Assembly (NCBI GenBank): GCA_963725395.1
Contig: CAVRYH010000013.1
Location: forward strand, 496,001 to 560,000
Source of the DNA: Bog-756 sp963725395
GTDB taxonomy: Bacteria; Actinomycetota; Acidimicrobiia; Acidimicrobiales; RAAP-2
DNA length: 64,000 nucleotides
Direction: 5' to 3'
In this document: positions 15,817 to 23,511 of the stretch, in pieces
Numbering within the stretch: the first letter of the stretch is position 1
How the letters are laid out: each line of letters opens with the position of its first letter
The notes under the pieces: model-generated
What the model was told of the DNA's origin: nothing
What the model saw: only the letters and a program-made list of their open reading frames with translations
The model's database searches: none
Made by a program: the position numbers and the translations under genes

Positions 15817-18018
15817 TCAGAGGGCGGGGGGTGGAACCGGCAACCGGCGTTCGCCAGCCAGTCCGAGGGCATCGAGGATGAAGGCGTAGACGAAGGCCTC
15901 GTCCCGCCACGCGTCGTAGCGGCCCGAGGGCCCGCCATGGCCCGCTCCGAGCTCCGTCTTCAACAGGACCCGGTTCTCCGGGTTGGCCGCCCTCAGTTTG
16001 GCCACCCACTTGGCCGGCTCCCAGAATCCCACCCGTGGGTCCGACAGGCCGGCCGTGGCCAGGATGTCGGGATACCGGACCGGCCGGCCGGCGTCGTCGG
16101 CGGACCGAACGTTGTCATAGGGGGAGTACGACTTCATGACCGCGTAGATGGCCGGGTCCTCCACCGGGTTCCCCCACTCATCCCACTCGAGCACGGTGAG
16201 GGGCAGACTCTCGTCGAGGATCGTCGTGAGGCAGTCGACGAAGGGAACCTCGGCGACCACAGCCCGGAACAGGTCCGGTGCCAGGTTGGCCACGGCTCCC
16301 ATCAACAGCCCACCGGCACTACCGCCCCGGGCCACGAGCCGGTCGGGCGAGGTGAGGCCGGACCCGACCAGCGCCCGTGTACAGGCCACGAAGTCGGTGA
16401 ACGACGTGGGCTTGGCTGCGAGCTTGCCCTCCTCGTACCACCGCCTTCCCATCTCCCCACCTCCCCTGACGTGGGCGATGGCGAAGACGAACCCCCGGTC
16501 CAGCAGGCTCAGGCGGAGCGAGGAGAAGGTCGGATCGATCGACGTCTCGTAGGAGCCGTATCCGTACAGGACCAGGGGCGACCCGTCGGGACCCGGGTCC
16601 AGCAGGTCCGGCCGGTAGATGAGGGAGATCGGTACCTCGGTCCCGTCGTCGGCCTCGGCCCACCGGCGCTCGGTCCGATACTGCGACGGGTCGAAGTCGC
16701 CGAGGACCGGCTGGCGTTTGAGCAGGGACGCTTCGCCGGTGGCCAGCTCGAGGTCGAACACGGACCGGGGGGTGACGAGGGACGTGTACTCGTAGCGCAG
16801 GGTGGTCGAGTCGTACTCGGGATTGGCGCCGGCCCACAGCGTGGACGGGGACTCGGGCTGTCGGACCGGCGTCGAGACCCCGCTGGCGGCATCGACCACC
16901 CGCAGGCGCGTTTCGCCGCCCTGGCGCTCGAAGACCACCAGATGGTCGGCGAAGGGATCCACGCCGTCCAGCCTGACGTCGGTCCGGGCCGGGATGACCT
17001 CCCGCCAGTGGGCCCGGCCCGGACTGTCGTCGGGCGCCTCCATGAGCCGGAAGTCCTCGGCACCGTCGTTGGTGACGATGAGGAACCGGCCGTTCCGACC
17101 AAGAGCTGGGTCACCCCGGTCGTGGTCGACGGAGTACTCCACCCCGTGGCGGCGGGGCTCGACGACCGCGAAGCCACCGGCCGGGTCGTCGGCGTCGAGT
17201 GCCCACACCTCGGATGTGACCTTCGAGTCGAGGCCCATCAGGAGGTAACGGTCGTCCTTCGTGCGACCGACCCCGAGGTAGAACCGCTCGTCACCCTCCT
17301 CGTGGACGAGCACGTCCCCGTCGGGGCTCTGACCGACGCGGTGGCGCCACAACTGATAGGGCCGCATCGCCTCGTCGACGCGCACGTAGAACACCGTGGC
17401 GTTGTCGTTGGCCCACGCCGCCCCGTAGGAGGTCGCCTCGATGGATTCCGGGGCCACAGCGCCGGTGGCCAGATCGAGGAAGCGCATGGTGAATCGCTCA
17501 GCGCCGCTGGTGTCGGTCGAATACACGAGCCAGCGGTGGTCCGGGCTGACCTCGAGGCATCCCAGGGCGAAGTACTCGTGCCCCTCGGCGAGCACGTTCT
17601 CGTCCAACAGCACCTGCTCGTCGTCGGCGGGGCCCACCGATGCCGCGACCGCGCCGCCAGGACCGCCGGGCCCCGTCGGTCGCCGGCAGTGGATGGCGTA
17701 GGCGCTGCCCTCGACCGTGCGGACGTAGTACCACCAGTGGCCCTTTCGGACCGGCACCGAGAGGTCGGTCTCCTCGATGCGGGCCACCATCTCCGCATAC
17801 AACGCCTCCTGGAGGCCGCCGGTCCCGGCCATCATGGCCTCGGTGTACGCGTTCTCCGCCTCCAGGTGGGCGATGACCTCCGGATCGTCCCTGTCCCGCA
17901 GCCAGAACCAGTCGTCGATCCTGGTGTCGCCGTGGGCCACGAGCTCCACCGGCCGCCGTTCGGGCACCGGCGGGACGGGGCTCGTCGGGTGGTGGGCTGG
18001 CGTCTCGGCGGCAGGCAT
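15817..18018 (-). CDS. ptrB: Oligopeptidase B (prolyl oligopeptidase family, S9A)
   Basis: About 733 residues. An N-terminal beta-propeller (from DDWFWLRDRDDPEV on) is followed by an alpha/beta hydrolase catalytic domain: YGYGSYETSIDP, the nucleophile elbow ARGGSAGGLLMGAV, the acid near SDPRVGFWEPAKW and the His in GAGHGGPSGRY. These are the motifs of protease II, a cytoplasmic serine peptidase that cuts short peptides after basic residues. ATG 18018 was chosen because it gives the usual short N-terminus; an in-frame start at 18045 is possible. It is divergent from sufB with 123 nt between. Confidence 0.88.
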   Translation of the reverse strand: MPAAETPAHHPTSPVPPVPERRPVELVAHGDTRIDDWFWLRDRDDPEVIAHLEAENAYTEAMMAGTGGLQEALYAEMVARIEETDLSVPVRKGHWWYYVRTVEGSAYAIHCRRPTGPGGPGGAVAASVGPADDEQVLLDENVLAEGHEYFALGCLEVSPDHRWLVYSTDTSGAERFTMRFLDLATGAVAPESIEATSYGAAWANDNATVFYVRVDEAMRPYQLWRHRVGQSPDGDVLVHEEGDERFYLGVGRTKDDRYLLMGLDSKVTSEVWALDADDPAGGFAVVEPRRHGVEYSVDHDRGDPALGRNGRFLIVTNDGAEDFRLMEAPDDSPGRAHWREVIPARTDVRLDGVDPFADHLVVFERQGGETRLRVVDAASGVSTPVRQPESPSTLWAGANPEYDSTTLRYEYTSLVTPRSVFDLELATGEASLLKRQPVLGDFDPSQYRTERRWAEADDGTEVPISLIYRPDLLDPGPDGSPLVLYGYGSYETSIDPTFSSLRLSLLDRGFVFAIAHVRGGGEMGRRWYEEGKLAAKPTSFTDFVACTRALVGSGLTSPDRLVARGGSAGGLLMGAVANLAPDLFRAVVAEVPFVDCLTTILDESLPLTVLEWDEWGNPVEDPAIYAVMKSYSPYDNVRSADDAGRPVRYPDILATAGLSDPRVGFWEPAKWVAKLRAANPENRVLLKTELGAGHGGPSGRYDAWRDEAFVYAFILDALGLAGERRLPVPPPAL

Positions 18019-18085
18019 CCGCCCAGGATGGCACGTCGGCCGCACCGTCCGGCCGAGGGGCGTACTGGGGGGTGCCCGGGGTTGT

Positions 18086-18106
18086 TACTATCTGTATAGG
18101 AGAAAT
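18086..18106 (+). promoter_or_regulatory. AT-rich element upstream of sufB, candidate promoter/operator
   Basis: An AT-rich island in GC-rich DNA contains TACTAT (possible -10) and CTAT-CTGT-ATAG, an inverted repeat with 4-nt arms, followed by GGAGAAATACG. The same segment, GTA...GG.GAAATACG in loose form, occurs before the second suf operon at 27655-27682. A shared Fe-S or redox regulator is possible; no regulator gene is in the window. Confidence 0.4.
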
Positions 18107-18141
18107 ACGCGGTCCGTCCGGATGGCGTGCTGGGAGCGCAT

Positions 18142-19542
18142 ATGACCACGACCGACCTCGACCTCGGCAAGTACAAGCTCGGGTGGTCCGACGAGGAGGA
18201 CTACGTCTTCAAGCCCAAAAAGGGCCTCAACGAGTCGATCGTGCGCGAGATGTCGGCCATGAAGAAGGAACCCGAGTGGATGCGAGACTTCCGCCTGCGT
18301 GCCCTCAAGCGGTTCGACAAGCGTCCCATGGCCCAGTGGTTCGCCGTCAACATGCCCGACCTCGACTTCGATGACATCTACTACTACATCAAGCCCACCT
18401 CCGGTCAGGTCGAGGACTGGAACGATCTACCCGACGCCATCAAGAACACCTACGAGAAGCTGGGCATCCCCGAGGCCGAGCGCAAGTACCTGGCCGGCGT
18501 GACCGCCCAGTACGAGTCCGAGGTCGTGTTCCATCGCAACCGGGAGGACCTGGAGGCACAGGGCATCGTCTTTTGCGACATGGACACCGCGGTGCGCGAG
18601 TACCCCGAGCTGGTGCGCAAGTACTTCGGGACGATCATCCCTCCCAACGACAACAAGTTCGCCGCCCTCAATTCGGCGGTCTGGTCGGGCGGCTCGTTCA
18701 TCTATGTGCCCCCCAACGTGGTGGTGGACCAGCCCCTCCAGGCCTACTTCCGCATCAACGCGGAGAACATGGGACAGTTCGAGCGCACCCTGATCATCGC
18801 CGACGTCGGTTCCCAGGTTCACTACATCGAAGGCTGCTCGGCCCCGGTGTACACCTCTGACTCCCTCCATTCCGCCGTCGTCGAGCTGGTGGCGCTCGAG
18901 GGGTCGAGGATCACCTACACCACCATCCAGAACTGGTCGAACAACGTCTACAACCTGGTGACCAAGCGGGCCCGCGCGGAAGCCGAGGCCCATGTCGAGT
19001 GGATCGACGGCAACATCGGCTCGCGGCTCACCATGAAGTACCCGTCGGTGTATCTGATGGGCCCCAAGGCCTCGGGCGAGGTCCTCTCGGTGGCCTACGC
19101 CGGGGCCGGCCAGCACCAGGACGCCGGCGCGAAGATGGTGCACGCCGCACCGGAGACCACCTCGACGATCGTGTCCAAGTCCATCTCCAAGGACGCCGGT
19201 ATCACCACCTATCGCGGGCTGGTCCACGTGGACGAGGGGGCCAAGCGCTCCAAGAGCTTCGTGCGGTGCGACGCCCTGCTCCTCGACGACACCGCGGTGT
19301 CGGAGACCAAGCCCTACATGGAGGTCGGTGAGCGGGACGCCCGCATCGGCCACGAGGCCACCGTCTCGAAGGTGGGGGACGACCAGCTCTTCTACCTGAT
19401 GAGCCGGGGGCTGTCCGAGACCCAGGCCATGGGCATGATCGTCAACGGCTTCATCGAACCGATCACCCGGACGCTGCCGATGGAGTACGCCGTCGAGTGG
19501 AGTCGGCTCATCGAGCTGCAGATGGAGGGTTCGGTCGGCTGA
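18142..19542 (+). CDS. sufB: Fe-S cluster assembly protein SufB
   Basis: A 466-residue SufB, the scaffold subunit of the SufBCD complex. The start is ATG 18142 with GGGAG spaced 5 nt. The family stretches GLNESIVREMSAMKKEPEWM, NKFAALNSAVWSGGSFIYVP, EGCSAPVYTSDSLH and VLSVAYAGAGQHQDAGAKM are present, and the C-terminal MIVNGFIEPI is intact. It is the first gene of the plus-strand suf group, followed 76 nt later by a Cys-containing small protein. sufD and sufC1 come only after an opposing enoyl-CoA hydratase gene, so they must be transcribed separately. No sufR regulator is adjacent. Confidence 0.95.
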   Translation: MTTTDLDLGKYKLGWSDEEDYVFKPKKGLNESIVREMSAMKKEPEWMRDFRLRALKRFDKRPMAQWFAVNMPDLDFDDIYYYIKPTSGQVEDWNDLPDAIKNTYEKLGIPEAERKYLAGVTAQYESEVVFHRNREDLEAQGIVFCDMDTAVREYPELVRKYFGTIIPPNDNKFAALNSAVWSGGSFIYVPPNVVVDQPLQAYFRINAENMGQFERTLIIADVGSQVHYIEGCSAPVYTSDSLHSAVVELVALEGSRITYTTIQNWSNNVYNLVTKRARAEAEAHVEWIDGNIGSRLTMKYPSVYLMGPKASGEVLSVAYAGAGQHQDAGAKMVHAAPETTSTIVSKSISKDAGITTYRGLVHVDEGAKRSKSFVRCDALLLDDTAVSETKPYMEVGERDARIGHEATVSKVGDDQLFYLMSRGLSETQAMGMIVNGFIEPITRTLPMEYAVEWSRLIELQMEGSVG

Positions 19543-19606
19543 TCGAGCCACCGACCCGACCCACGACTCCGCCGCCGGCCGTGCAGCGCGTGACCGACAG
19601 GAAGGG

Positions 19607-19612
19607 CAGAAT
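19607..19612 (+). promoter_or_regulatory. Possible -10 box CAGAAT, leaderless start of Cys-containing small protein
   Basis: CAGAAT lies 6 nt before ATG 19619, the spacing seen in other leaderless starts of this window, though its first base departs from TANNNT. Confidence 0.3.
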
Positions 19613-19618
19613 AGGCCC

Positions 19619-19963
19619 ATGCCGATGAGGGAAGAGTGCAAGCACTTCCAGAGCCGCACCTACGACTCGGGGGAGGTGGCGCGGTTCTGCATCCTCGACC
19701 TCGCCCCCGAGGCCCCGTGGAAGTGCCCCGAGGGCTGTCCGTCCTATGCCCCGCGACTCGCCGACGTGGGCTGGTCGCACGGCTCGCTGGTGGAGCCGGC
19801 GCTCGAGCCCATGCCCGACGTCCCCGGCGAGGACGCGGCCCAGCTGCTCAACCAGGCCGAGGACATCATCAACGCGGTGGGTCCCGAGGTGCTCGAGGAC
19901 GTGCGCAAGGACGACGAGCGCGAGGAGCGCAAGGAGAACCGCTGGTGGCGCCGCCGGCGTTGA
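19619..19963 (+). CDS. Small cysteine-containing hypothetical protein next to sufB
   Basis: A 114-residue protein. The N-terminal third has four cysteines (EECKHFQSR, RFCILDL and WKCPEGCPSYAPRL), a spacing that could bind zinc or an Fe-S cluster. The middle contains EDAAQLLNQAEDIINAVG, an amphipathic helix. The C-terminus is highly charged and ends RWWRRRR. I do not recognise the family. Its place between sufB and sufD suggests a link with Fe-S biogenesis, but this rests on position only. It converges with the enoyl-CoA hydratase gene, 13 nt apart. Confidence 0.6.
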   Translation: MPMREECKHFQSRTYDSGEVARFCILDLAPEAPWKCPEGCPSYAPRLADVGWSHGSLVEPALEPMPDVPGEDAAQLLNQAEDIINAVGPEVLEDVRKDDEREERKENRWWRRRR

Positions 19964-19976
19964 CCGGTGGCTCGCC

Positions 19977-20837
19977 CTAGCGGCCGGTGAACACCGGCGG
20001 TCGCTTCTCCACGAAGGCGGTCATGGCCTCCACCAGGTCGTCGGAGGCCAGGGCTGCGGCGTTCCAGGTGGCCACGTACTCGAGGCCCTCGGCCACCGAG
20101 CGACCTTCGGAGGCGTTGAGCACGGCCTTGGTGCCCTGGACGGCCAGGGGCGAGTTGGCGGCGATCTCGGCGGCCAGGGCGCGGGCGTCGCCCAGCACCT
20201 CGTCGGCGTCGGTGCTCACCTGGTTCACCAGACCGATCGCCTCGGCGCGGGCCGCCGTGATGTCCTTTCCGGTGTAGGCGAGCTCGGCTACGTGGCCCTT
20301 GCCGATGATGTGGGGCAGGCGCTGCAGGCTCCCGAGGTCGGCGACGATGGCCACTTTCGCCTCCCGGACCGAAAAGAGCGCGTCGGCGCTGGCCAACCTG
20401 ATGTCGCAGGCGGCGATCAGGTCCACCCCGCCCCCGATGCAGTAGCCGTGGACGGCGGCGATGACCGGCAGCGGGCAATCGGCCACCGAGGTCACCGCAC
20501 TCTGGAGCCTCAACACCTCCGACCGGGCCGATCGCGCCCGGGCGGCCATCGACAGAGGGTCGCCGTTCGCTGACGACGGCCCGGCCAGCCCGGACATGGC
20601 GACCAGATCCAGGCCGACGGTGAAATGCGGACCCCTGGCCGCCACCACCACTGCCCGGACCTCGGGCTCCGCCGCCACGGCCGCCATGACCCGGGGCAGG
20701 TCGGCCCAGAAGGCCGGCCCGAGGGCGTTGCGCTTTTCGGCCCGGTCGAGCCACACGGTGGCGACGTGGCCGTCGGCCTCGACGTCCAGGACGTCCGAGG
20801 TGAAGGATGCGATCGATGAGCCTGCGTGCGGAGTCAT
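19977..20837 (-). CDS. Enoyl-CoA hydratase/isomerase (crotonase) family protein
   Basis: A 286-residue crotonase. WLDRAEKRNALGPAF opens the fold, ARGPHFTVGLDL forms the first oxyanion region and AAVHGYCIGGGVDLIAACD the second. The positions equivalent to the two catalytic glutamates of enoyl-CoA hydratase are not both conserved (Gly-Gly-Gly-Val in the first, EAKVAIVADLG in the second with Asp). An isomerase, such as delta3,5-delta2,4-dienoyl-CoA isomerase which uses Asp, is therefore possible. It interrupts the suf genes on the opposite strand. The start is supported by TACGCT 7 nt upstream. Confidence 0.8.
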   Translation of the reverse strand: MTPHAGSSIASFTSDVLDVEADGHVATVWLDRAEKRNALGPAFWADLPRVMAAVAAEPEVRAVVVAARGPHFTVGLDLVAMSGLAGPSSANGDPLSMAARARSARSEVLRLQSAVTSVADCPLPVIAAVHGYCIGGGVDLIAACDIRLASADALFSVREAKVAIVADLGSLQRLPHIIGKGHVAELAYTGKDITAARAEAIGLVNQVSTDADEVLGDARALAAEIAANSPLAVQGTKAVLNASEGRSVAEGLEYVATWNAAALASDDLVEAMTAFVEKRPPVFTGR

Positions 20838-20844
20838 GGCCCGA

Positions 20845-20850
20845 AGCGTA
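20845..20850 (-). promoter_or_regulatory. -10 box TACGCT, leaderless start of enoyl-CoA hydratase gene
   Basis: On the minus strand TACGCT is 7 nt before ATG 20837. Confidence 0.5.
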
Positions 20851-20959
20851 GGCCGGGGGCGGGGGATCCGCCCGGCCTGGTGCCGGCGGCCGGTGGTGCT
20901 GCCCGGGCATCCCCCGAGGTTGCGGGCCCGGACGGGGGTCGCAGGGCCGGGCGGCCCGG

Positions 20960-20965
20960 TAGGAT
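20960..20965 (+). promoter_or_regulatory. -10 box TAGGAT for the sufD-Rieske-sufC1 operon
   Basis: TAGGAT would place the transcript start near 20972, leaving a leader of about 42 nt with GAGAGG at 21000-21005 before the proposed CTG start at 21014. Confidence 0.35.
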
Positions 20966-21013
20966 GGGGACAGAGGCTCGCACGAGGGCCTCGTTGCGCG
21001 AGAGGTCCCTTCT

Positions 21014-22378
21014 CTGTCCACGTTCACCCCCGAATCTGCTGGAATCCTCCCCGGGCCCGCCTGGCTGTCCCGTCGCCGCGCCGCGGCGGCCGAGGGCTTC
21101 TCGGCAGCACCCCTTCCCAGCGAGAAGGACGAGGTGTGGCGCTACAGCCGGATCGATGAGCTCGACCTCGACCGGTTCCGGGCCATCGGCACCGACGTGT
21201 CGGATTCGTCGCCGTCCTCACCCGACGGACCGGGACCCTCCCCGTCCGACCGGGTCCGATCGCTGGTCAGGAGCCTCGGTCCCCACGCCGGCCTCATGAT
21301 CACCATCGACGGGGTGCTGGCCACCGTGGCCTCCTCGGTCGCCGAGGATGTCGTCGCCTTGGGCCGGATCACCGAGTGGGACGACGCTCCCGACGTGTTG
21401 GGCTCGGTGGTGGGCGATCCCCGCGAGTTCGTGCTGCTGAACGATGCGTTCGCCGTCGATCCCCTGGTGGTCGACATCGCCGAGGGGGCCTCGGTCGTCG
21501 ATCCGGTGGTGGTGGTGCACGTGGTGGGTGGCCACGAGGGCAGCGCGGTGTTCCCGCGCACCATCGTCCGGACCGGTCCCGGCTCGAGGGCCGGCGTCAT
21601 CGAGTTCGTGGTCGACATCGACGCAGGACTCCTCGCCGGCGTTCCCTCCCTCGCGTCACCGACAGCACTGCGGCCGGGTCCGGGGGACGCCGAGCACCTC
21701 GTCGTGCCGGTCACCGAGGTCGACGTGGGTGAGGAGGCCGAGCTGTCCTATGTCAGCGTGCAGGCGCTCGGCCCCCGGACCTGGCAGCTCGCCCACCAGG
21801 CCAGTGTCATCGGGGCCGGGGCCACACTCGACAGCTTCGCCGTGGCGCTCGGCGGCAGGTATGCCAGGCTCCGAACCGACTCGGCCCTCCGAGGGGAAGG
21901 GGGCACGAGCCGATTGCGCGCCGCCTTCATCGGCCGTGACGACCAGATGCTCGATTTCCGGACCCTGCAGGACCATGTGGCCCCCCGCACCACGAGTGAC
22001 CTCTTGTTCATGGGGGCGGTGGCCGACCATGCCCACTCGGTGTACAGCGGGCTCATCCGGGTGCGGCGGGGAGCGGTGCGCTCGGATGCCATGCAGACCA
22101 ACCACAACCTGGTGCTCGATGAGGGCGCCCACGCCGACTCGGTCCCCAACCTCGACATCGAGGAGAACGACGTCAAGTGCAGCCACGGCTCCACTGTCGG
22201 TCCGGTCGACGAGGATCAGCGGTACTACCTCGAGTCCAGAGGCGTGGAACCCGAGGTGGCCGAGCGGCTGATCGTGGCCGGCTTCTTCGACGACATCGCC
22301 GCACAGGTGCCGATCCCGGCCATGCGTTCGACCGTCGGGCAGGCGCTCGCCGACCGGAGCGGGGCCCTCGGTGCCTGA
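21014..22378 (+). CDS. sufD: Fe-S cluster assembly protein SufD (probable CTG start)
   Basis: SufD of the SufBCD scaffold. The first standard start in frame, GTG 21134, would begin inside the conserved segment SEKDEVWRYSRIDELDLDRF. The frame upstream is open and coding-like, giving PAWLSRRRAAAAEGF and APLPSEKDEV, as expected of SufD N-termini. No ATG, GTG or TTG is in frame from 20963 to 21133. CTG 21014 lies 8 nt after GAGAGG and would give 454 residues. The C-terminal half has GGTSRLRAAFIGRDDQ, TNHNLVLDEGAHADSVPNLDIE and the end motif EVAERLIVAGFFDD. The Rieske gene overlaps the 3' end by 8 nt, so the two are coupled. Confidence 0.85.
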   Translation: MSTFTPESAGILPGPAWLSRRRAAAAEGFSAAPLPSEKDEVWRYSRIDELDLDRFRAIGTDVSDSSPSSPDGPGPSPSDRVRSLVRSLGPHAGLMITIDGVLATVASSVAEDVVALGRITEWDDAPDVLGSVVGDPREFVLLNDAFAVDPLVVDIAEGASVVDPVVVVHVVGGHEGSAVFPRTIVRTGPGSRAGVIEFVVDIDAGLLAGVPSLASPTALRPGPGDAEHLVVPVTEVDVGEEAELSYVSVQALGPRTWQLAHQASVIGAGATLDSFAVALGGRYARLRTDSALRGEGGTSRLRAAFIGRDDQMLDFRTLQDHVAPRTTSDLLFMGAVADHAHSVYSGLIRVRRGAVRSDAMQTNHNLVLDEGAHADSVPNLDIEENDVKCSHGSTVGPVDEDQRYYLESRGVEPEVAERLIVAGFFDDIAAQVPIPAMRSTVGQALADRSGALGA

Positions 22379-22715
22379 GCCAGTGCGCACGAGCGACCGG
22401 GCCGGCACAGTCCGGCTCTGCAGCCGTCAGGACCTGGAGCCGGGCGAGGCGCGTCGATTCGACGTCGCCGGCCTGCGGGTGGCCCTGGTGCGGATCGGCG
22501 ACGAGTTCTTCGCGGTGGGGGACCGTTGCAGCCACGAAGACTTCTCACTGGCCGACGGTGAGGTGTGGTCGGACGAGTGCGAGATCGAATGCTCCAAGCA
22601 CGGATCGACGTTCGACCTTCGCACCGGGGAGCCGTGCTCGTTGCCCGCCACCCGGCCCGTGCCCGTCTACGAGCTCGTCGTCGAGGACGACGACGTGTCG
22701 GTCGTGGTGCCGTGA
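22371..22715 (+). CDS. Rieske-type [2Fe-2S] ferredoxin of the suf operon
   Basis: A 114-residue Rieske protein with ligand motifs CSHEDFSL and CSKHGSTFD (C-x-H and C-x2-H), preceded by VALVRIGDEFFAVGDRC. The fold matches small non-haem ferredoxins that pass electrons to dioxygenases. In actinobacterial suf operons such a gene often sits between sufD and sufC. The GTG start overlaps the end of sufD, and its TGA overlaps the GTG start of sufC1 (GTGA), so translation is coupled across the three genes. Its electron partner is unknown. Confidence 0.88.
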   Translation: MPEPVRTSDRAGTVRLCSRQDLEPGEARRFDVAGLRVALVRIGDEFFAVGDRCSHEDFSLADGEVWSDECEIECSKHGSTFDLRTGEPCSLPATRPVPVYELVVEDDDVSVVVP

Positions 22716-23455
22716 GCACCGGGGAGCTGTGCATCGAGGGGCTGCGGGCCGGGATCCCCGGCCGGGAGATCCTGAAGGGACTGAGCCTCACCGTGCGGAG
22801 CGGCGAGGTCCACGCGGTGATGGGCCCCAACGGATCGGGGAAGAGCACGCTCGCCCACGTGCTGATGGGGCGGCCCGGCTACGAGGTCATGGAGGGGTCC
22901 GTGACGCTGGACGGCATCGACCTGTTGTCGCTGCCCACCTGGCAGCGGGCCCGTGCCGGGCTGTTCCTCGGCATGCAACATCCCATCGAGGTGCCCGGGG
23001 TGTCCCTGAAGCGCTCCCTCACCGCCGCCCGGGCCCCGGTGGCCGCCGGTCCGCAGGGGCCGCCCATCGACGTCGACGAGCGGCTGCACGAGGAGGCCCG
23101 ACGCATCGGGTTCGACGAACGGTTCCTCGACCGTCCCCTCAACGTCGACCTCTCCGGGGGTGAGCGGAAGCGCAACGAGACCCTGCAGCTCGGGGTGCTC
23201 CGGCCCCGGTTCGCCGTGCTCGACGAGATCGACTCCGGCCTCGACGTCGACGCCCTGGGCGCGGTGGGCCGTCGGGTTCAAGAGGCCACCACCGAATGGG
23301 GCCTCGGCGTCCTCGCCATCACCCACTTCCGCCGGCTCCTCGACGTCCTGCGTCCCGATGTCGTCCACGTGCTCTCCGACGGCAGGGTGGTGGCCACCGG
23401 CTCGGGCGAGCTGGCAGAACTCGTCGACCGGACCGGCTACGCCGCTTACAGCTGA
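22712..23455 (+). CDS. sufC: Fe-S assembly ATPase SufC, copy 1
   Basis: A 247-residue ABC-type ATPase. Walker A is GPNGSGKST, the Q-loop region is LGMQHPIEVPGV, the signature is LSGGERKRNE, Walker B is FAVLDEIDSGLD and the switch His is in LAITHFRRLL. SufC drives conformational changes in SufBD. A second complete SufC (26857-27633) is encoded on the other strand. The two differ throughout, for example HPIEVPGV here against PETIAGVP there, so they are not a recent duplication. This copy is coupled to the sufD-Rieske genes by a GTGA overlap and is the natural partner of SufB and SufD. Confidence 0.93.
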   Translation: MSTGELCIEGLRAGIPGREILKGLSLTVRSGEVHAVMGPNGSGKSTLAHVLMGRPGYEVMEGSVTLDGIDLLSLPTWQRARAGLFLGMQHPIEVPGVSLKRSLTAARAPVAAGPQGPPIDVDERLHEEARRIGFDERFLDRPLNVDLSGGERKRNETLQLGVLRPRFAVLDEIDSGLDVDALGAVGRRVQEATTEWGLGVLAITHFRRLLDVLRPDVVHVLSDGRVVATGSGELAELVDRTGYAAYS

Positions 23456-23499
23456 GTAGGGTGCGGGCCGGACGACACGGCTCGCGGCCCCTCCGTTGC

Positions 23500-23505
23500 T
23501 AGCGT
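23500..23505 (+). promoter_or_regulatory. -10 box TAGCGT, leaderless start of LCP gene
   Basis: TAGCGT lies 6 nt before ATG 23512 with no ribosome binding site. Confidence 0.5.
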
Positions 23506-23511
23506 CGTCCC

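Noticed and set aside
15937..18099. A 720-codon open frame opposite oligopeptidase B
   Set aside because: Antisense shadow; the minus strand carries a full catalytic triad.
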